A DNA stretch of 64,000 bases from Undaria pinnatifida (GCA_012845835.1 JABAKD010000005.1:6762655-6826654), one strand, 5' to 3'. Shown: positions 1-11,282, numbered from the stretch's first letter. The notes: a model not told the origin generated them from the letters alone. A program made the numbers and translations.

Positions 1-41
1 GGAACATGTAGTAGCTTGTTTTTTGTGTGTTCCTTACACAG

Positions 42-101
42 GAAAACCGTGCCGGTACGGCGTGAGAGGTGTCCCAAGACGTTGTCGTCGACGACAACAA
101 T
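42..101 (+). CDS. possible internal exon of a gene entering from the left edge
   Basis: A pyrimidine-containing acceptor ends at 40-41 (CCTTACACAG) and a strong donor GTGAGT starts at 102, enclosing 60 bases. Two of the three plus frames are open; one reads KTVPVRRERCPKTLSSTTT. No domain is recognised. The reading phases do not join directly to the candidate terminal exon at 2130, so at least one more exon would lie between. It could be a chance pair of splice signals. Confidence 0.2.
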
Positions 102-2129
102 GTGAGTTACCCATATGCTTTGATGTATATGTTACGCTGATTTGTTTGTGGGCAACATTGGGAACTTATTGCTTTGTATATTAAAAAGTAGCGTAATTTG
201 GGCCTTCTTCCTTCAACATAGCGAGCGACTCTGTGGGGGGACGTGGAAATGACCCGTTTGTGATTTCAGTGTGTCTGCAGTGGTACAGGTGCAGATGGGG
301 ATACTTGGTGTATACAGGCGGTTTGGAGAGCCGGTATATTTATGCGTGTGCTTGTGTGAGGTGTGTGAGGTGTGAGAGGTATAGAGCTCCTCAGGCGGCG
401 GGGTCAGAAATGTGGGCGTATTCTTACCGAGGCGTGCGTTCTACGTCAGTAGCCCTGTAGCCCGATCGTTGCGATGTTCGATCGGTAAATGCCGGCACGA
501 GAGACGTTGATAGACCACATCATGTGATAAAACCGACCATGTGAGATGCTGGGTATGATATGCGATAACGGTTCGCGTCAACGGTACGAAATTCGTGAGT
601 CTCGCCGTGCTGTCCGCTCTATTTTGTGTTTTAGTAGGCGGTGGAGTGAGAATGAGCAGAAGAGGAAACTTGAACAAGGATATGCTTAGGCTTTGCTGCA
701 GGAACGCGCCACCGTTTTTTTTCGATAGATTCCTGTCAAATCGAACTCTTAATGTCAGTATGACATAACATCATGTGCGGCTGCAGTTTTTTGCCCTCTT
801 CCTTCCCATCTAATATCTTGGCAGTTTTTCTCCGGCTCGTTTCTTTATTCGTGACTCAGAACCGGGGTCACAGAGCAAGTACTCCTCAGGTCTCTCCACT
901 GCGGTGCATGCCTTCATTTTTTTGGCGAAAAGGGTGCAGCATGTTCTTGTCGCGTGGAATAGTGCATACAAACGACACAAAACTAGGTTATCTCTTCATG
1001 TCTTCTTTTGCACAAGAAGTAATTTGGAGGGATCAAACTCGTGAGATCGGCCTTAGTGTTATGGCTGCGAGGTTTACCACTAGACTACAAGGTATTTCAT
1101 GGGTGTTTTGACACTACGCGCCCTCAGTGAACGCGCGTGCGGTGTTTGCTAGAGGCTGGCTGTGCCGCACGATTTCTTTCGGTAGCCTGATAGACCGAAT
1201 CGTACGGTAGTAGCTGCCAGCGTCCCGCCTGCGTCATAGATCCTTTTAATGCCAAACCCGCTGTTGTTGTCGTCGTTTTTCTCTCACACATTAAGTGATG
1301 GCCATGATCTGGTGCTAGACGGGCTCCATTCAGGTTTTTGTTGTCGTTGTTTTCGCTGTTGTGCTCTCAATAACTCATTCCGTCATGGTCAAAATCTCGT
1401 CCGTGGTCTCAATACAGGCTCCTTTAACTCGTTTTCACCACTGTTGCGCAGGTCGGGCAGATCATCGATCCCCCCTTGATCTGTATATTTCAGGGAAGAT
1501 CTGTATAGCCTAGCTCGAGTCGCCGGGAAGGAGGCGTACGATCTGTAGAATCTAGCACACGATTCCTGAGTTGGATATGTGGTATCTAAGTACATGTCCC
1601 GCACAGCATCCCATAACGGCAGCTATAGTATCTACTGTAGATGATCTAAATTGTCATATGTTGGAGGTGTGAACAACAGTTGTTGTTACTGTTGTAATTC
1701 GTCGCCATGACCTAGGCCGTGGTCACAGCACTGGCCCCCTCCGCACGGTGCCTTTAGCTGTTCCCGTAAGCAGGGTTGCTTTCAAGCAGCTTGCTGAATG
1801 ATTCATGTTCCGACAATGTGCTGTACGTAAATCCATGCCGCTATTGAACGAATATGCTCGTGTCCGTTTTCGATGGTGCGTAACGCGAAAGGTGAGAAAA
1901 CTATGTACATAATACCATCTTGCTGTCGATAGGAAAGGACGAAAACGACGATTAATACTGTATTAATACATACATCACAGCTACAAAAAAGCGAAAAAAA
2001 AGGACTGGTAGATTTTTCTCGTTTTGACGTGAATCTCGTAAATCGAGCTGTTAACAAGGCTCCTGTGTAACACCCCCCCCCGACCAACTGCGTGTATTAA
2101 ACGAATAATTCGGACCAAACCCTTGGCAG
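102..2129. other. gene-poor stretch, probably intron or intergenic
   Basis: Only short, unconvincing open frames are seen on both strands. A diverged SINE-like copy lies at 820-1105. Short GTTGTT-rich tracts occur near 1260-1360 and 1675-1700. Nothing else could be assigned. Confidence 0.4.
820..1105 (-). repeat. diverged tRNA-derived SINE copy
   Basis: The segment carries, in reverse, the order of blocks seen in the clear SINE copies (10825, 21391, 42400). These are a TTTCTCCGGCTC-like tail, a GCATGCCTTCATTTTT block, the GTGCAGCATG block, a GCACAAGAAG block, and a tRNA-like head near 1030-1100. Divergence is high and the ends are approximate. Confidence 0.4.
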
Positions 2130-2219
2130 GTGGCGATGTTCTCCGGCGAGAAGCTCCCCGCCGTGTTCATGACCTCCAAGGGGCCGGTCACTTCTCCGCT
2201 GCCGGGCAGCATTTCTTAG
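2130..2219 (+). CDS. candidate terminal exon, unknown protein
   Basis: After an acceptor CCCTTGGCAG (ending 2129) an in-phase frame of 29 codons plus TAG runs to 2219. It begins VAMFSGEKLPAVF, continues MTSKGPVTSP and ends LPGSIS. Local GC content and codon use rise sharply compared with the AT-richer flanks, as in the certain exons of this window. No family is recognised. It could be the 3' end of a plus-strand gene whose upstream exons lie left of, or near, the window start. The exon at 42-101 is a possible partner but needs an intermediate exon. Confidence 0.38.
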   Translation: MAMFSGEKLPAVFMTSKGPVTSPLPGSIS

Positions 2220-3227
2220 CTCGCTTTACTCGTGCGGGTGGCGAGAATGAGTGCATTTAATACCTATTTTTGCGGGGGCGGGTAGCATTTCTTGGCTCTC
2301 TTTTGGAGGGGTTCCCGGCGTTCTCACGCTTTTGGTGGAAGTACGTAGATGGACAGCGCTCGTGGGCATAAAAAGTGGGAGGAAGCGCCCTTTTCTGTGG
2401 AAGAGGGTATGGTAGGCGCAAGGCGCTCGTGGACAGAAACGGCGGGGGGAGGTGCTTTTATTCGTAGAAGGGTGCTTTGTCCGGAGTCCGCGCCAGGTAA
2501 AGATTGCCCCCTGTGCGCGGTTTTACACAAAGTTTTGGGTGGTACTTATGGCGCGAGAATTTGGCACCGTAAGATGCTGTTTTGGCAGTATTACTTCGAA
2601 ATATGTTGTTAATGTGCGCTATGTTTTAGGTTGTTGTTGCTTGACTGACACCCAGTCTCGTCTTCTATTTATCGCCTCCCTTTTTGTGGCTTGTTCTGTT
2701 TTTTTGTTTAGAACATGTTCCTTGCGTCGTTTTCGGTTGAGGATGCTGATGGGTGCCTCCGCCCGCCCGGCCCGTAAACGCGATTGTCACCGCCAAGCCG
2801 AGTCCAACCAACCACACGACCGAAACACCAAAGTACGAAACAACTCTAGGTAGCATCGCATGTGATGATCTGATGATCTGATGATCTGATGATCTGATGA
2901 TCTGATCTGATGTACAGCTCACGCTTGCTACGGTAGGGGTGTACCTGATTTTTTTTAGGTTCCTCATTTGAGTTAACTCTGAACCCCTTAGTAGCTTAGT
3001 AACACAAGAACTCGCTTAGAGAAACATGGTACGCTTACTCCCATTGACGATACACTGTGGCAACGGAGGTTTTCATCTACAATAGAAACACGGTAAAACT
3101 CTAACGGGATTCCAACGACATTTCGGTGATTCCTTGATTGAGGATTCCCGTCAGTCGGAGAGCCCCTCTCCTGCCCTAACTAGCTACGCTCATTGCTACC
3201 CATTGACCGGAGTGTACGTACTGAATG
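2220..3227. other. no gene recognised; short satellite inside
   Basis: Overlapping short frames on both strands have no coding character. A 10-base tandem repeat lies at 2862-2911. The rest shows no structure I can name. Confidence 0.35.
2862..2911. repeat. tandem repeat, unit TGATGATC
   Basis: About five head-to-tail copies of a TGATGATC/TGATCTGATG unit. It is a simple microsatellite-like array. Confidence 0.85.
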
Positions 3228-3560
3228 AACGCTTCAGCTACCGGTATGCAAACTTCGATGAATACCAACGAGCGGCGGGAATGCTGAACCGTCTGCTCGG
3301 TAAAGCCCATGGCAAAGCCAAGTAGAGGAGGGAAGAAGGGAAAGAGACCTGTGACCACGGCTTTTTGTCCAGAAGGTCGCTACGCCGGCGGTAAAAAATC
3401 CTGCGAGATGAGGTGGAAAAGTTCAAAGAGTGACGATAGTAATGGAAACAAAGCGAAACGCTGCCAGTTCGTGCGTTTGCACGTACATTTTTTTTTTGTA
3501 TCGTCATCGCTTTTACTTTCCGGGCTCAAATCGTGGAAACTTTTACCCTTGACAACCTCT
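3228..3560 (+). repeat. diverged SINE copy, tail part
   Basis: It shares GCGGGAATGCTGAACC and CCTGTGACCACGGCTT, followed by TGTCCAGAAG, with the intact SINE copies at 10825 and 21391, in the same order. The tRNA-like head is not recognisable. Short open frames here are by-products of the repeat. Confidence 0.6.
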
Positions 3561-3599
3561 TGAACAAGCGGTAGGCGCAAGCGTCTTCACCCCCCCCCA

Positions 3600-4585
3600 C
3601 GTACGACTCATAGTAAGGATGCGAGAAGGTCTATGGTCATACGACTACGGCCATGCACAAATTGAGTACACCCCCGTACGACTTGCCTTCGTTGTTGTCG
3701 CGCACACGTAGGGTTTAACGTTCCGAATGCTCGTCGATTTTCTTCGATTTTCGTCTATTGATTCTGGCGTTTTTTCTCCACTTTCAGGCTATACTGGGAA
3801 AAACGATTAAAGTGCGAAGTGAAGCAAGCTTGTCCGTAAACGTTGGGGCTGCCGCTGTAATGGGGTTGAATCGCGCGCTCAACGCGTCGTTGCCGTCGAT
3901 GCTGGTCATTGTCTTGGCGAGACGAAGCAAAAACGAATAAGGCTGGCTAGGGTATTACCAGTATATCATTGTGTCCTAGAATACCCCCCGTTTGACCACC
4001 GCACTTACTTAGGTCATTCAAAATCAGACTTGCATACGTTTTGTTGGCGTACGCGTAGCGGAATAAAGCATTATCATTTCATGGCGGTGCATATCGCGAA
4101 ATCGAAAAATGCAACAACAAAAAAAAACGGTAGCCACTCCCCTCACGCGAATGACTCTGAGCCGCCGAAAAAACAGACCATAAAAGAGAGCTCCCGGCCG
4201 CAAAACCACCGCAGTAGTTTCACTCAAAAGATGCACGTTAGGTCTATAAATAGACACGAAAACAGTGCAGCACACCTATTAGCAGTAAGAAGCAAGGCAG
4301 TGAGAAAGGCAGGCTGATATTGACAGGGATGTAATTAGTCTGGGACCGCTGTACAGAGGTGCATAGAAAATGCGCCCTGTCCCAAATAAGAAGCCCAGTC
4401 CCGGCGTGAGTATTGCTGTTTCTTACTGGCATATGAGTGCTATCTACTATACAGAGAGAGGCTCCGGACGATGATAACGCATCCCACTGAACCACGCGGG
4501 GGGCGACCGGCTTCTTGTTTTTTCTTCGGTTGGTTACGAATAATGAAACTTTCCAACTTTTATTACTATCAATAAACTATCAATA
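3600..4585. other. no gene recognised
   Basis: Short frames only, without splice-supported coding stretches. I see nothing further in it. Confidence 0.3.
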
Positions 4586-4655
4586 CTGGCCAAGGCTACG
4601 TTGGGGAGGTCACTGCAGTCTGTTTTTTTGTTTGTTTTTTTTGCAGTGGCTCCGT

Positions 4656-4673
4656 GTCACTCGCGCGAGTGAC
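4656..4673. repeat. perfect 18-base palindrome
   Basis: GTCACTCGCGCGAGTGAC reads the same on both strands. Near-identical versions occur at the matching place in family A copies 2 and 3 (near 62309 and 62697), each differing by about one base. It is followed by a C run. Confidence 0.9.
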
Positions 4674-4878
4674 CCCCCCCGTTCCTTGTGATCTTACGAA
4701 GTAGGCTTTCGTGCCGTTTCATTGTGTTGCGAGATACAAAATCGCAGTGGAAGTATCACAGCTACGTTGCGCCAATCAAACCGCCAAGACTATTTTTGTC
4801 AGAGAGAGAGAGCAGTACAGTCACTGGAGCGAGTGCTGAACACCCGGTATAGTTAAAACGGTGGTACGCCCCCTACTA

Positions 4879-4957
4879 CCGTAGCCTACCGTAGCCCACC
4901 GTAGCCTACCGTAGCCCACCGTAGCCCACCGTAGCCCACCGTAGCCTACCGTAGCCG
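4879..4957. repeat. minisatellite, 10-base unit CCGTAGCCYA
   Basis: Eight or so tandem units alternate CCGTAGCCTA and CCGTAGCCCA. The unit equals the terminal inverted repeat of MITE family A, so the array probably arose by expansion of that end. Confidence 0.9.
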
Positions 4958-4960
4958 ATG

Positions 4961-5240
4961 CGTGCTGCGATAGAGGTGTACACCACTTTTTTTCTTGGAG
5001 GTTCCTCAGTTTGGAAGATTTAGACCTGTCTCGGAAAAAATGATTTGGAGGAGCTTTGCAACAAATAAAACTGATACCGGATGATGAAACATCCGATTGC
5101 CTAGCTATAGGTACACAACGAGAATCGTGCAAAAAAAGATGGCCTATTCTTTTTTTTTTTTCCGACCATTTGGGGTTAAGGAGCGCCGTCATTCACAAAA
5201 CGTTTCAGACGAAAACTGCTACCTCTATTATCGTAGCACG
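4961..5240 (+). mobile_element. MITE-like family B, copy 1
   Basis: The ends are inverted repeats: left CGTGCTGCGATAGAGGTG, right ACCTCTATTATCGTAGCACG. The interior shares the GGAGGTTCCTCAGTTTGG region and a GTTAAGGAGCGCCGTCATTC block with copies at 30629-30885 (reverse) and 63634-63885. It is about 280 bases long with no coding capacity. Confidence 0.7.
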
Positions 5241-5247
5241 CGTCTTT

Positions 5248-5292
5248 ACTAGTACTAGTAGTAGTAGTGCTAGTAGTAGTAGTTCTTTGTAG
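5248..5292. repeat. AGT-type microsatellite
   Basis: Runs of AGT/TAGTAG with interruptions (ACTAGTACTAGTAGTAGTAG). It directly follows MITE family B copy 1. Confidence 0.8.
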
Positions 5293-6552
5293 TTACTGCA
5301 GGAAACTTCAACCCCAATTCCAAGTAGGTCGCAGTCACCAATGTTCATTAGAAAGAACTGCATGCAGTATGACACCCGTTGCTATTTCAGTCACCTTACA
5401 CGGCTGAACTAGCTCAGACTGAAAAAAAAGTGGTTCCTTCCCACGAACATAATACGTTGGGGGGGGGTGTAACGCAGATAGATGTAGTCGCAGACTAGGG
5501 GGTGAGGGGGAGTGCCCCGGAGATACATATGATACTGCTGACGACACTTGGTGCTACGAACTCTGGAGTAACTTTTTTGTTTCGTTAAATAGAAGGTACT
5601 ATGCAACAGTGACTGACGTAGCTCAACAGGTAGACGCGTACCAGGTAGTAGGGGTACGTAGCGCGTTTTGGAACAATGTATACAATTCCTCAAATCTGAG
5701 GGCTACTCATTGTCGTTGGGATGCGTTGTGTGATTACAATGCTACCTAGTAGACTAGGTTGTTGCGATGGAATTGTTCATCGGGTTGCACTACCGTTCTT
5801 AAATTGAAAAGACTGCTTAAATTTTTTTTAATCGGGGTGGCAAAGAAAGGGCAGCGTATTTTAGCAGATACGGCCGTGGTCTGGTTCCAAAACCAGCAAT
5901 TTCGTTCAAGAAAAGTTGAGGGGGCTATCGTAGAACGACTCTCTACTACTGTAGTAGTGGCCCCTCTATAGCGCCGCTATTTGCTATTAATAGTCGGAAA
6001 CGCCGGCACTGTAGCGGCAACCGGTACCACTCCGCATACACACTGCCACCACTTACTACTGGCTGTTCTGCGCCGAGAAATTTGCGCTAGAGCGAGCAAC
6101 CGGCACAACTCAACCGGCGCTACAGAGAGGGACCGGCACTAGTATCCGTATATCAGCCACATGGCTGAAATAAACCATCATCAGGTAATCAACAGATAAG
6201 TAAGGGAGATTTTTACGAACACCGTGTGGTACAGAGGACTTTTCACGGATCCGATCCACTGGATCCACCCGTGTGTCGTCGACGTACAGCATCGATCGGC
6301 CCTCTGACAAGAAACCGAGATATTATTGTGTTGGTACCACATATTTCCTATTAGAGAGAATATGTATCTAACGCTAACTTCATTCAGTATGACGGCTGTC
6401 GAATTTCTTATTTTTGTAAGGGTATTGGGCGGGGACACAGAGTGCCCCCTGCAGGTCTGCCATTTGAGCAGGTCCTCGGAGAGTACTCACTTTCTCAGCC
6501 TTAGGAGAGACGTAGCTTTATTAGATTCCACCAGAGCGGAGGATGACTTCTG
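5293..6552. other. no gene recognised; dispersed repeat pieces
   Basis: At 5617-5636 a tRNA A-box-like stretch (TAGCTCAACAGGTAGACG) precedes a TACCAGGTA site; no matching B box was found. A segment at 5866-5950 is repeated in reverse at 61962-62045. A GC-rich CCGGCAC/CCGGCG-containing stretch lies at 6000-6140. Open frames are short and lack splice support. Confidence 0.4.
5866..5950 (+). repeat. dispersed repeat F, copy 1
   Basis: It matches the reverse strand of 61962-62045. Shared blocks include GGCCG(T/G)G..CTGGTT, AATTTCGTT, AAGAAAAGTTG and CTATCGTAGAACGACTCT. Confidence 0.6.
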
Positions 6553-6578
6553 AGAACGGAGGCGCGCGCCTCCGTTCT
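6553..6578. repeat. perfect 26-base palindrome
   Basis: The bases AGAACGGAGGCGC at 6553-6565 are followed directly by their exact reverse complement, GC-rich at the centre. In RNA this would be a stable hairpin. It lies at the edge of an unassigned region and marks no gene end that I can support. Confidence 0.9.
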
Positions 6579-6689
6579 ATTTCCTAGCTATCTCGAATAT
6601 AAAACGCCAACCTTATCATACGAAAACCGGCCAAATTATCTCAATTCAATTATTACAGGCCTTTTGAGGCCGTATCTTAACACTAGCCC

Positions 6690-7010
6690 ATCCTGATGAG
6701 CCGCATATGCAGAAATATGGGAGATTCGGGGAAACTCCGGTTCTACGAACTAGACCATGAGTCGAAGATGCGGCTCCTCAAAACCCACTCCCACACCTCT
6801 AACGGCCTGGCTACGGAGCCAGGAACACGCGAAGGAAAGCAGTTAAAGGAAACGCAGACCCTACAACAAGGCAAACCACCCATCAAACACCTGCCGCGTA
6901 CCGCCGGTGTGGCGGGGAGGGGGCAGGAAAGGCTCTACGGCAAACCAACCACAGCAAAGGTACTATGGCGAGGCGAGCCTCGTCGATATGGAGGGGAACA
7001 CAGGCGCTAA
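6690..7010. other. hairpin-rich segment of unknown kind
   Basis: A stem of TGATGAGCCGCAT (6694-6706) pairs with ATGCGGCTCCTCA (6768-6780) with one mismatch. A second hairpin CCTGGCT-ACGG-AGCCAGG lies at 6806-6823. A third, CGAGGC..GCCTCG, lies near 6969-6982. A plus frame covers the segment without a recognisable domain. It may be part of a mobile element leader or a structured RNA, and I cannot name it. Confidence 0.4.
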
Positions 7011-7439
7011 TACAAGGGGGAAGTCATACTACAAACCTCCCGCGGGCCATCGGCAAGGCGGGGGGTTAGACGAGGAAATGACAAAATACCCGGGATGGAA
7101 GGTGGCATCACTTACAGCCACGCGAGGGGGGGAAGTGTTTAGCCGGAGAAAAAAAGTAGAACAATTACAACACACACACAAAAAAAAAAATGACACACAG
7201 TCCCGTACATAGCCCTGTACCACGTTACGCGCGAACAGGGTACCCTGGTCGCCCCCCGGCTCTGGGCTGAGGAGGGCGTCGGCAGGGCAAAATTGAACAA
7301 CGACGAAAAAGCGACAGTCCTGCGCCTTAGATAGCGGCGTTTTTCCCCGGTACAACGCCGTGAGAATCGTCAGCATACGGCTTAGGAGCCCGTGGGCTCT
7401 TGACAGAGGCAAGTTTTGCTGCGTTATTGGGCAGGCTAG

Positions 7440-9760
7440 CTACAGGTACACAAGTATCTTCTGAAACCAAAACAGGTGTCCCCGACAGTACTGTCGACGG
7501 TGCCGTAACGCCGTCGAGCTGTCAATTGCCGGTACGGTGAATGTGCCAGGCTGGCGCGCGTTAAGATTTCCGCCCGTTATGCCGGCTCCAAAGCGCATTC
7601 CAGGATCAGGAGCGGGGGCAGAAGAAGCGGGCGAGGGCGGGACACCTCCATGGTGATCCGACGTGTATGTATTGTCCTTGTGACAGTTTACCTGACCCTG
7701 ATCCTGGTGGTACTCTCGCGATTGACTGAATGATGGCGACCATTCTTCTTGTGGATGTTCGGGTGAGGAGATTTGCCGTCTCGGCGATAGCAAACCATGC
7801 ATGCTTGCCAACGTTGGTATGCGTCATCGTCGCCAAGTTGACCAAGTTCAGGGTTCAAACAGCCGCTCGCATTAATGAAAGGATGCCTACAATGCTTGAA
7901 GGAGTGGTTGCCTTCGTGGCAGTTGAGGCAAAGCCCCAGGTTTTCTCGGAGGGCATCAGCGCGAGTGGAGGGTGAAAGGAGGCCGCTCCAAAGGGGTCTG
8001 TCTTAAACGAGACACTAACGGTGAAAACTTCTGCATAATGATGCTCTTCTAGTGGCCAGCAGTGCGATGTGTGGTCAAGCCAAGGGTCGGATGAATAATC
8101 GATGCGCATGACAGTTGGATGACGCCTCGATCCCGTCTGTCATGAAAGCGACTTCGATGGCACTCGGCCCTGGCCGCGCCCATGATCGGCGGGCCGGGGC
8201 CCGCGACGGGGCGGACGACCGCGCTCCCGTCGAAGAAACAGGCAGATAAAAATATGTTTCACCGTTGACGGCAGGTGTCTTATTATGCGCTTAGTCACTA
8301 AAAGCCCCACACATAGCATCCAACGAGGCGTATGGCCGCGGGCCCGTTGCCTTCGAACCAGGGTACAACGCAGGCATGAGAGTCGTAAATTGCTCATTCA
8401 CCGCCACCCGAACCACCTCCAACACCACATCCGTCCCCGGAGACAAAAGACGCTCACTCCCCGCAGCGGTCGACACAAGCACGCGAAACTCCCGACTAAA
8501 CTCAGAAAAAGGCGTGCCGACATATTCCAAAGGTATACAACTAATGTAGCCCTCCTCCGTGCCAACCCGGTCGAAGTGCGTGGTCAGCAGACGCACCAGG
8601 AGAGTGAAAGTCTTAGGCCCAGATGCTCCTCCTGCCATAGCTTTTGACCCCTCTTGCCCGCTACCACGGCCACCTCGCCGTGGTCCGTGCTCGAGGCCGA
8701 AGACGAACGGAAGTAGGTTGACGAGCCGTCCCACGCTGAACGTCCTCTCGCGCCGTTCCTCCGCCCTCCGCTGCCTCCGCCAGAGCTGCGGCCACTGCCC
8801 CGGTTGTTGGGACCAAAGCTGCCCCATCGGCGGTGCCCTGAGCCACCACCAGCACCCGAACCGCCTCCCCCCGCCTCCACCACCGCTGTCACCCCCCCGG
8901 CGGTGGCGGTGGTCGCCACCCCCACCATTTTGTTTCCGCCACCCCCGAAGCCACCACCCCCACGGGTGCGGTCCCCACGGTCGCGACTACTGTCGCTGCG
9001 TCGTTCTTTCCACCGGTTGCGTTCCGCCAACTCTTTCTCCGGGGTTCGGCCCTTAGACGGGGTCGGGTGCCTCGTCGTTGGCCATCAGCAGGGCCTTGAC
9101 GAGGGCAAGGGTCGGGGCGACTCTCGTCTGTCCGGCATAGGGCGTGCAAGCCATGCGAGTCTAGGCCGCCTCCACTGAAAGGGCGTCCGCTTGCCGCGAC
9201 GCCGGCCTCTCTGCTGTGAGGAGGGCGGGGGCCGTTTCCGCCACCGCGGTCGCCAACGCTGGGGAAAACTCTACCCTCGGTGCAGAAGCCATGCACGCAA
9301 CGCTGTCCTCAAGAAAGGCGTCGTCCCCGGACGGTGGTCGCTGGGATGCGACACTCCGCGGGCGCGTCGAAGGTGAGGGGGCCGTGGTAGAGCTCCCGCC
9401 GCAGCCGACGCAACTGATTGGGCGAGGGCTTGTTGCGCCCTTTTCACTGCCAGGGACGCCTCCCGCTCAGCGGCCTCCGCCTGCTCGATATCTTCGTCAA
9501 ACCGACGTCGGCGTGCTTCACGCCAGATAATCGTTTGGTTGGCGTCGTCGAGCGTCCGCTGGGCCCGCGCCGCCGCATATGCCAAGTCCAAGGCCCCGGC
9601 ATGGATTGGAAATCCATCGTAATTCCACGCGCATGTTGGAGTCCTGCCAACGACGCCGTTTGTTCAGGTATTGGCGGGGGCATTAGTCCGTTTGACCACT
9701 TGCAAAGATCAACCAATAGCTTACCCAAACTAAGCCTTGTAACATTTTCAAGCAATGTTT
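7440..9760 (-). mobile_element. LTR-retrotransposon gag-like fossil
   Basis: Minus-strand peptides in the order expected of a gag polyprotein cover the segment. First comes a coiled-coil-like stretch near 9400-9590 (DLAYAAARAQRTLDDANQ). A glycine-rich low-complexity region follows near 8600-9030. A globular stretch lies near 8290-8650 (THFDRVGTEEGYISCIPLEY). A Cys/His-containing and proline/serine-rich end lies at 7440-7850. They resemble gag-like proteins I recall as abundant in brown algal genomes. It is broken, with about four breaks. No terminal repeats or pol domain were found, so the family is open and the age looks considerable. Confidence 0.5.
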
Positions 9761-10690
9761 AAGCTAACTTCCGTATGAGGCTCTTTCTTCTAGTATATAT
9801 ATAACAAGTGGGCCTGTTGTGCATTCGCGTTCCTACATTAAATAAATAAAGTAGTACAAAGTGGGCAAAATGCCGACCTTCTAATGAGCACCCCTAAGGC
9901 TGCAACGCCAAAAATCGCGCAACGTAAGGAGGATGTTGTCTATAATAACACATGCTATGGACTTACGCGTGACACTTGGCGTTCGAAAAAGGTGGTTAGA
10001 AGTAAGCCCATCGTTTGGGTCGCCTGACGTACCGTGTGAGATCTGAGCGAGTTTTGACGTCCCAAGAGGTGCTTTATTAGGAGGTTTCTGTGTGGTCGAT
10101 GCACCCTCGCCGTTCTACTTTGTGGACGAAATCGGAAATCGGGGGGTCCCAGGTGCCAAGGGTTTTTATGCGTATAACGGCATAGATCGCCGTGCTTTCG
10201 GCTGTTCTGGGTAAGTTGTGTCTGTATGTACGCCCAGAAAGTAGATCGTATCTCGCGGAGGCACCCAGAGACGAAAGTACCTGGTAGTAACGAAATGGAA
10301 ACACGTCTGTCTCTGCCTGCCTGCTGCTGGCAACACAGGATTCAATTAATTTGTTGTACTCGTAGTAATATAATATTTCTGTGGACAAATAAGCCAAGTA
10401 CTTTTTTTCAGTTCGCACTCCTACTGCAACGCTGCAGTGCACGTATTATTGTTATTTAATAATATATACTGTTGTACATACCTGGTGCATAAAACGGAAT
10501 AGATGTTGCGGTGGCGTTGGTGATGTTGTCGTCGTTATTGTTGATGATGGTGACTGTCGCCCTCTCGATTTCCTTCAATTGGTTATATTGTGGTCTCGCG
10601 GATGCAGGGTTCTCGGACGTTCGGCCCCGCGTTTTGCCGTGAGTCGGAGGGGTGTGGGGTTGATGCGAGAAGGAAGCACCAACCAACAAC
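9761..10690. other. no gene recognised
   Basis: Short frames only. A TACCTGGTA site lies at 10278-10286. A GTTGTTGATGATGG-type low-complexity stretch lies near 10500-10560. Confidence 0.35.
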
Positions 10691-10790
10691 TACGATACGG
10701 CTTGTCCAGAAAGCCGCTGAGGGCAAAGCTTATCTGACGAGTTGAGCTTCCTGTGTGGAACGTAAAAATGTGATGACAAAAACAAGGCAA
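10690..10790 (+). repeat. SINE tail fragment
   Basis: ACGGCTTGTCCAGAAAGCC followed by a GAGCTTCCTGTGTGGAACG stretch matches the tail of the SINE family (compare 11085-11125). Confidence 0.45.
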
Positions 10791-10824
10791 GTGGGTCACA
10801 ATGGCTGCTGTACGGTGGTATATA

Positions 10825-11129
10825 CCGGTCGCCCCGGTGGCGTATCAGGTTACCCTCGAGCCTGGTATAGGTCAGTTAGGTGAATTCGAATCCCCCCGAG
10901 TGCACACTCGTATAAATTCGTGGGGACTTTTTCTTGTGCACAAATTAACTTGCGGAAAGCGCGAGAGCGTGAGTTAGCAACACTCGATGAAAAATCGACG
11001 AGCAATGGGATTGCTGAACCCAATGTGCGTTAAAAATTGAAGGAAAAGCCGGGGGGGGAGAAGAGAAGACACCTGTGACCACGGCTTGTCCAGAAAGCTG
11101 GAAAGTGAACGTGTGTGGAAAAAAAAAAG
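10825..11129 (+). mobile_element. tRNA-derived SINE, near full length
   Basis: The head GGTCGCCCCGGTGGCGTATC carries an A-box-like region. A B-box-like ATTCGAATCC lies near 10885. Both together indicate a pol III promoter of tRNA origin. The body follows (GCGGAAAGCGCGAGAGCGTG), then ACCACGGCTTGTCCAG and an A-rich tail ending near 11129. It is highly similar to 21391-21700 and, in reverse, 42400-42714. Confidence 0.8.
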
Positions 11130-11282
11130 GCTGATTATTTCAGCGCGGTAGGACAAACAAATACGGTGGCGCGACCGGTGACGTTGGGGTCGCGCACCAG
11201 AAAAGGAAAGCATAGAAGAGCTGTTTTCATTATAGGAAAACAAGAAAAAGTTTTTTTCCATGCCGCACCTTGGTACGTACAC

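Larger units (their letters stand above)
4590..4957 (+). mobile_element. MITE-like family A, copy 1, with expanded right end
   Basis: The left end CCAAGGCTACGTTGGGGAGG is matched in inverted form by the right end around 4866-4957 (CCCCCTACTACCGTAGCC). Sister copies lie at 62234 and 62643. All three carry an internal 18-base palindrome (4656-4673 here) and a following GATCTTACG-like block. The right terminal repeat has expanded into a 10-base minisatellite. No coding capacity is seen, so it would be non-autonomous. Confidence 0.6.

Noticed and set aside
4656-4673. Restriction- or operator-type regulatory palindrome
   Set aside because: It recurs at the same place in each MITE family A copy, so it is better explained as part of that element.
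6692-6745. Hammerhead-like CTGATGAG ... GAAA order, and a GAGCCG start recalling group II intron domain 5
   Set aside because: The strands that would have to pair for a hammerhead are in the wrong order and the base pair closing stem II is missing. The domain 5 helix and bulge do not form. The stem instead pairs with 6768-6780.
8559-9178. Plus-strand proline/arginine-rich frames opposite the gag-like segment
   Set aside because: They mirror the glycine-rich minus-strand frame and end without coding signals.
10825-10910. Functional tRNA genes at SINE heads (also near 17847, 21445, 22112, 30118, 42650)
   Set aside because: B-box-like sequences occur but no cloverleaf with anticodon arm could be folded, and a SINE body follows each.
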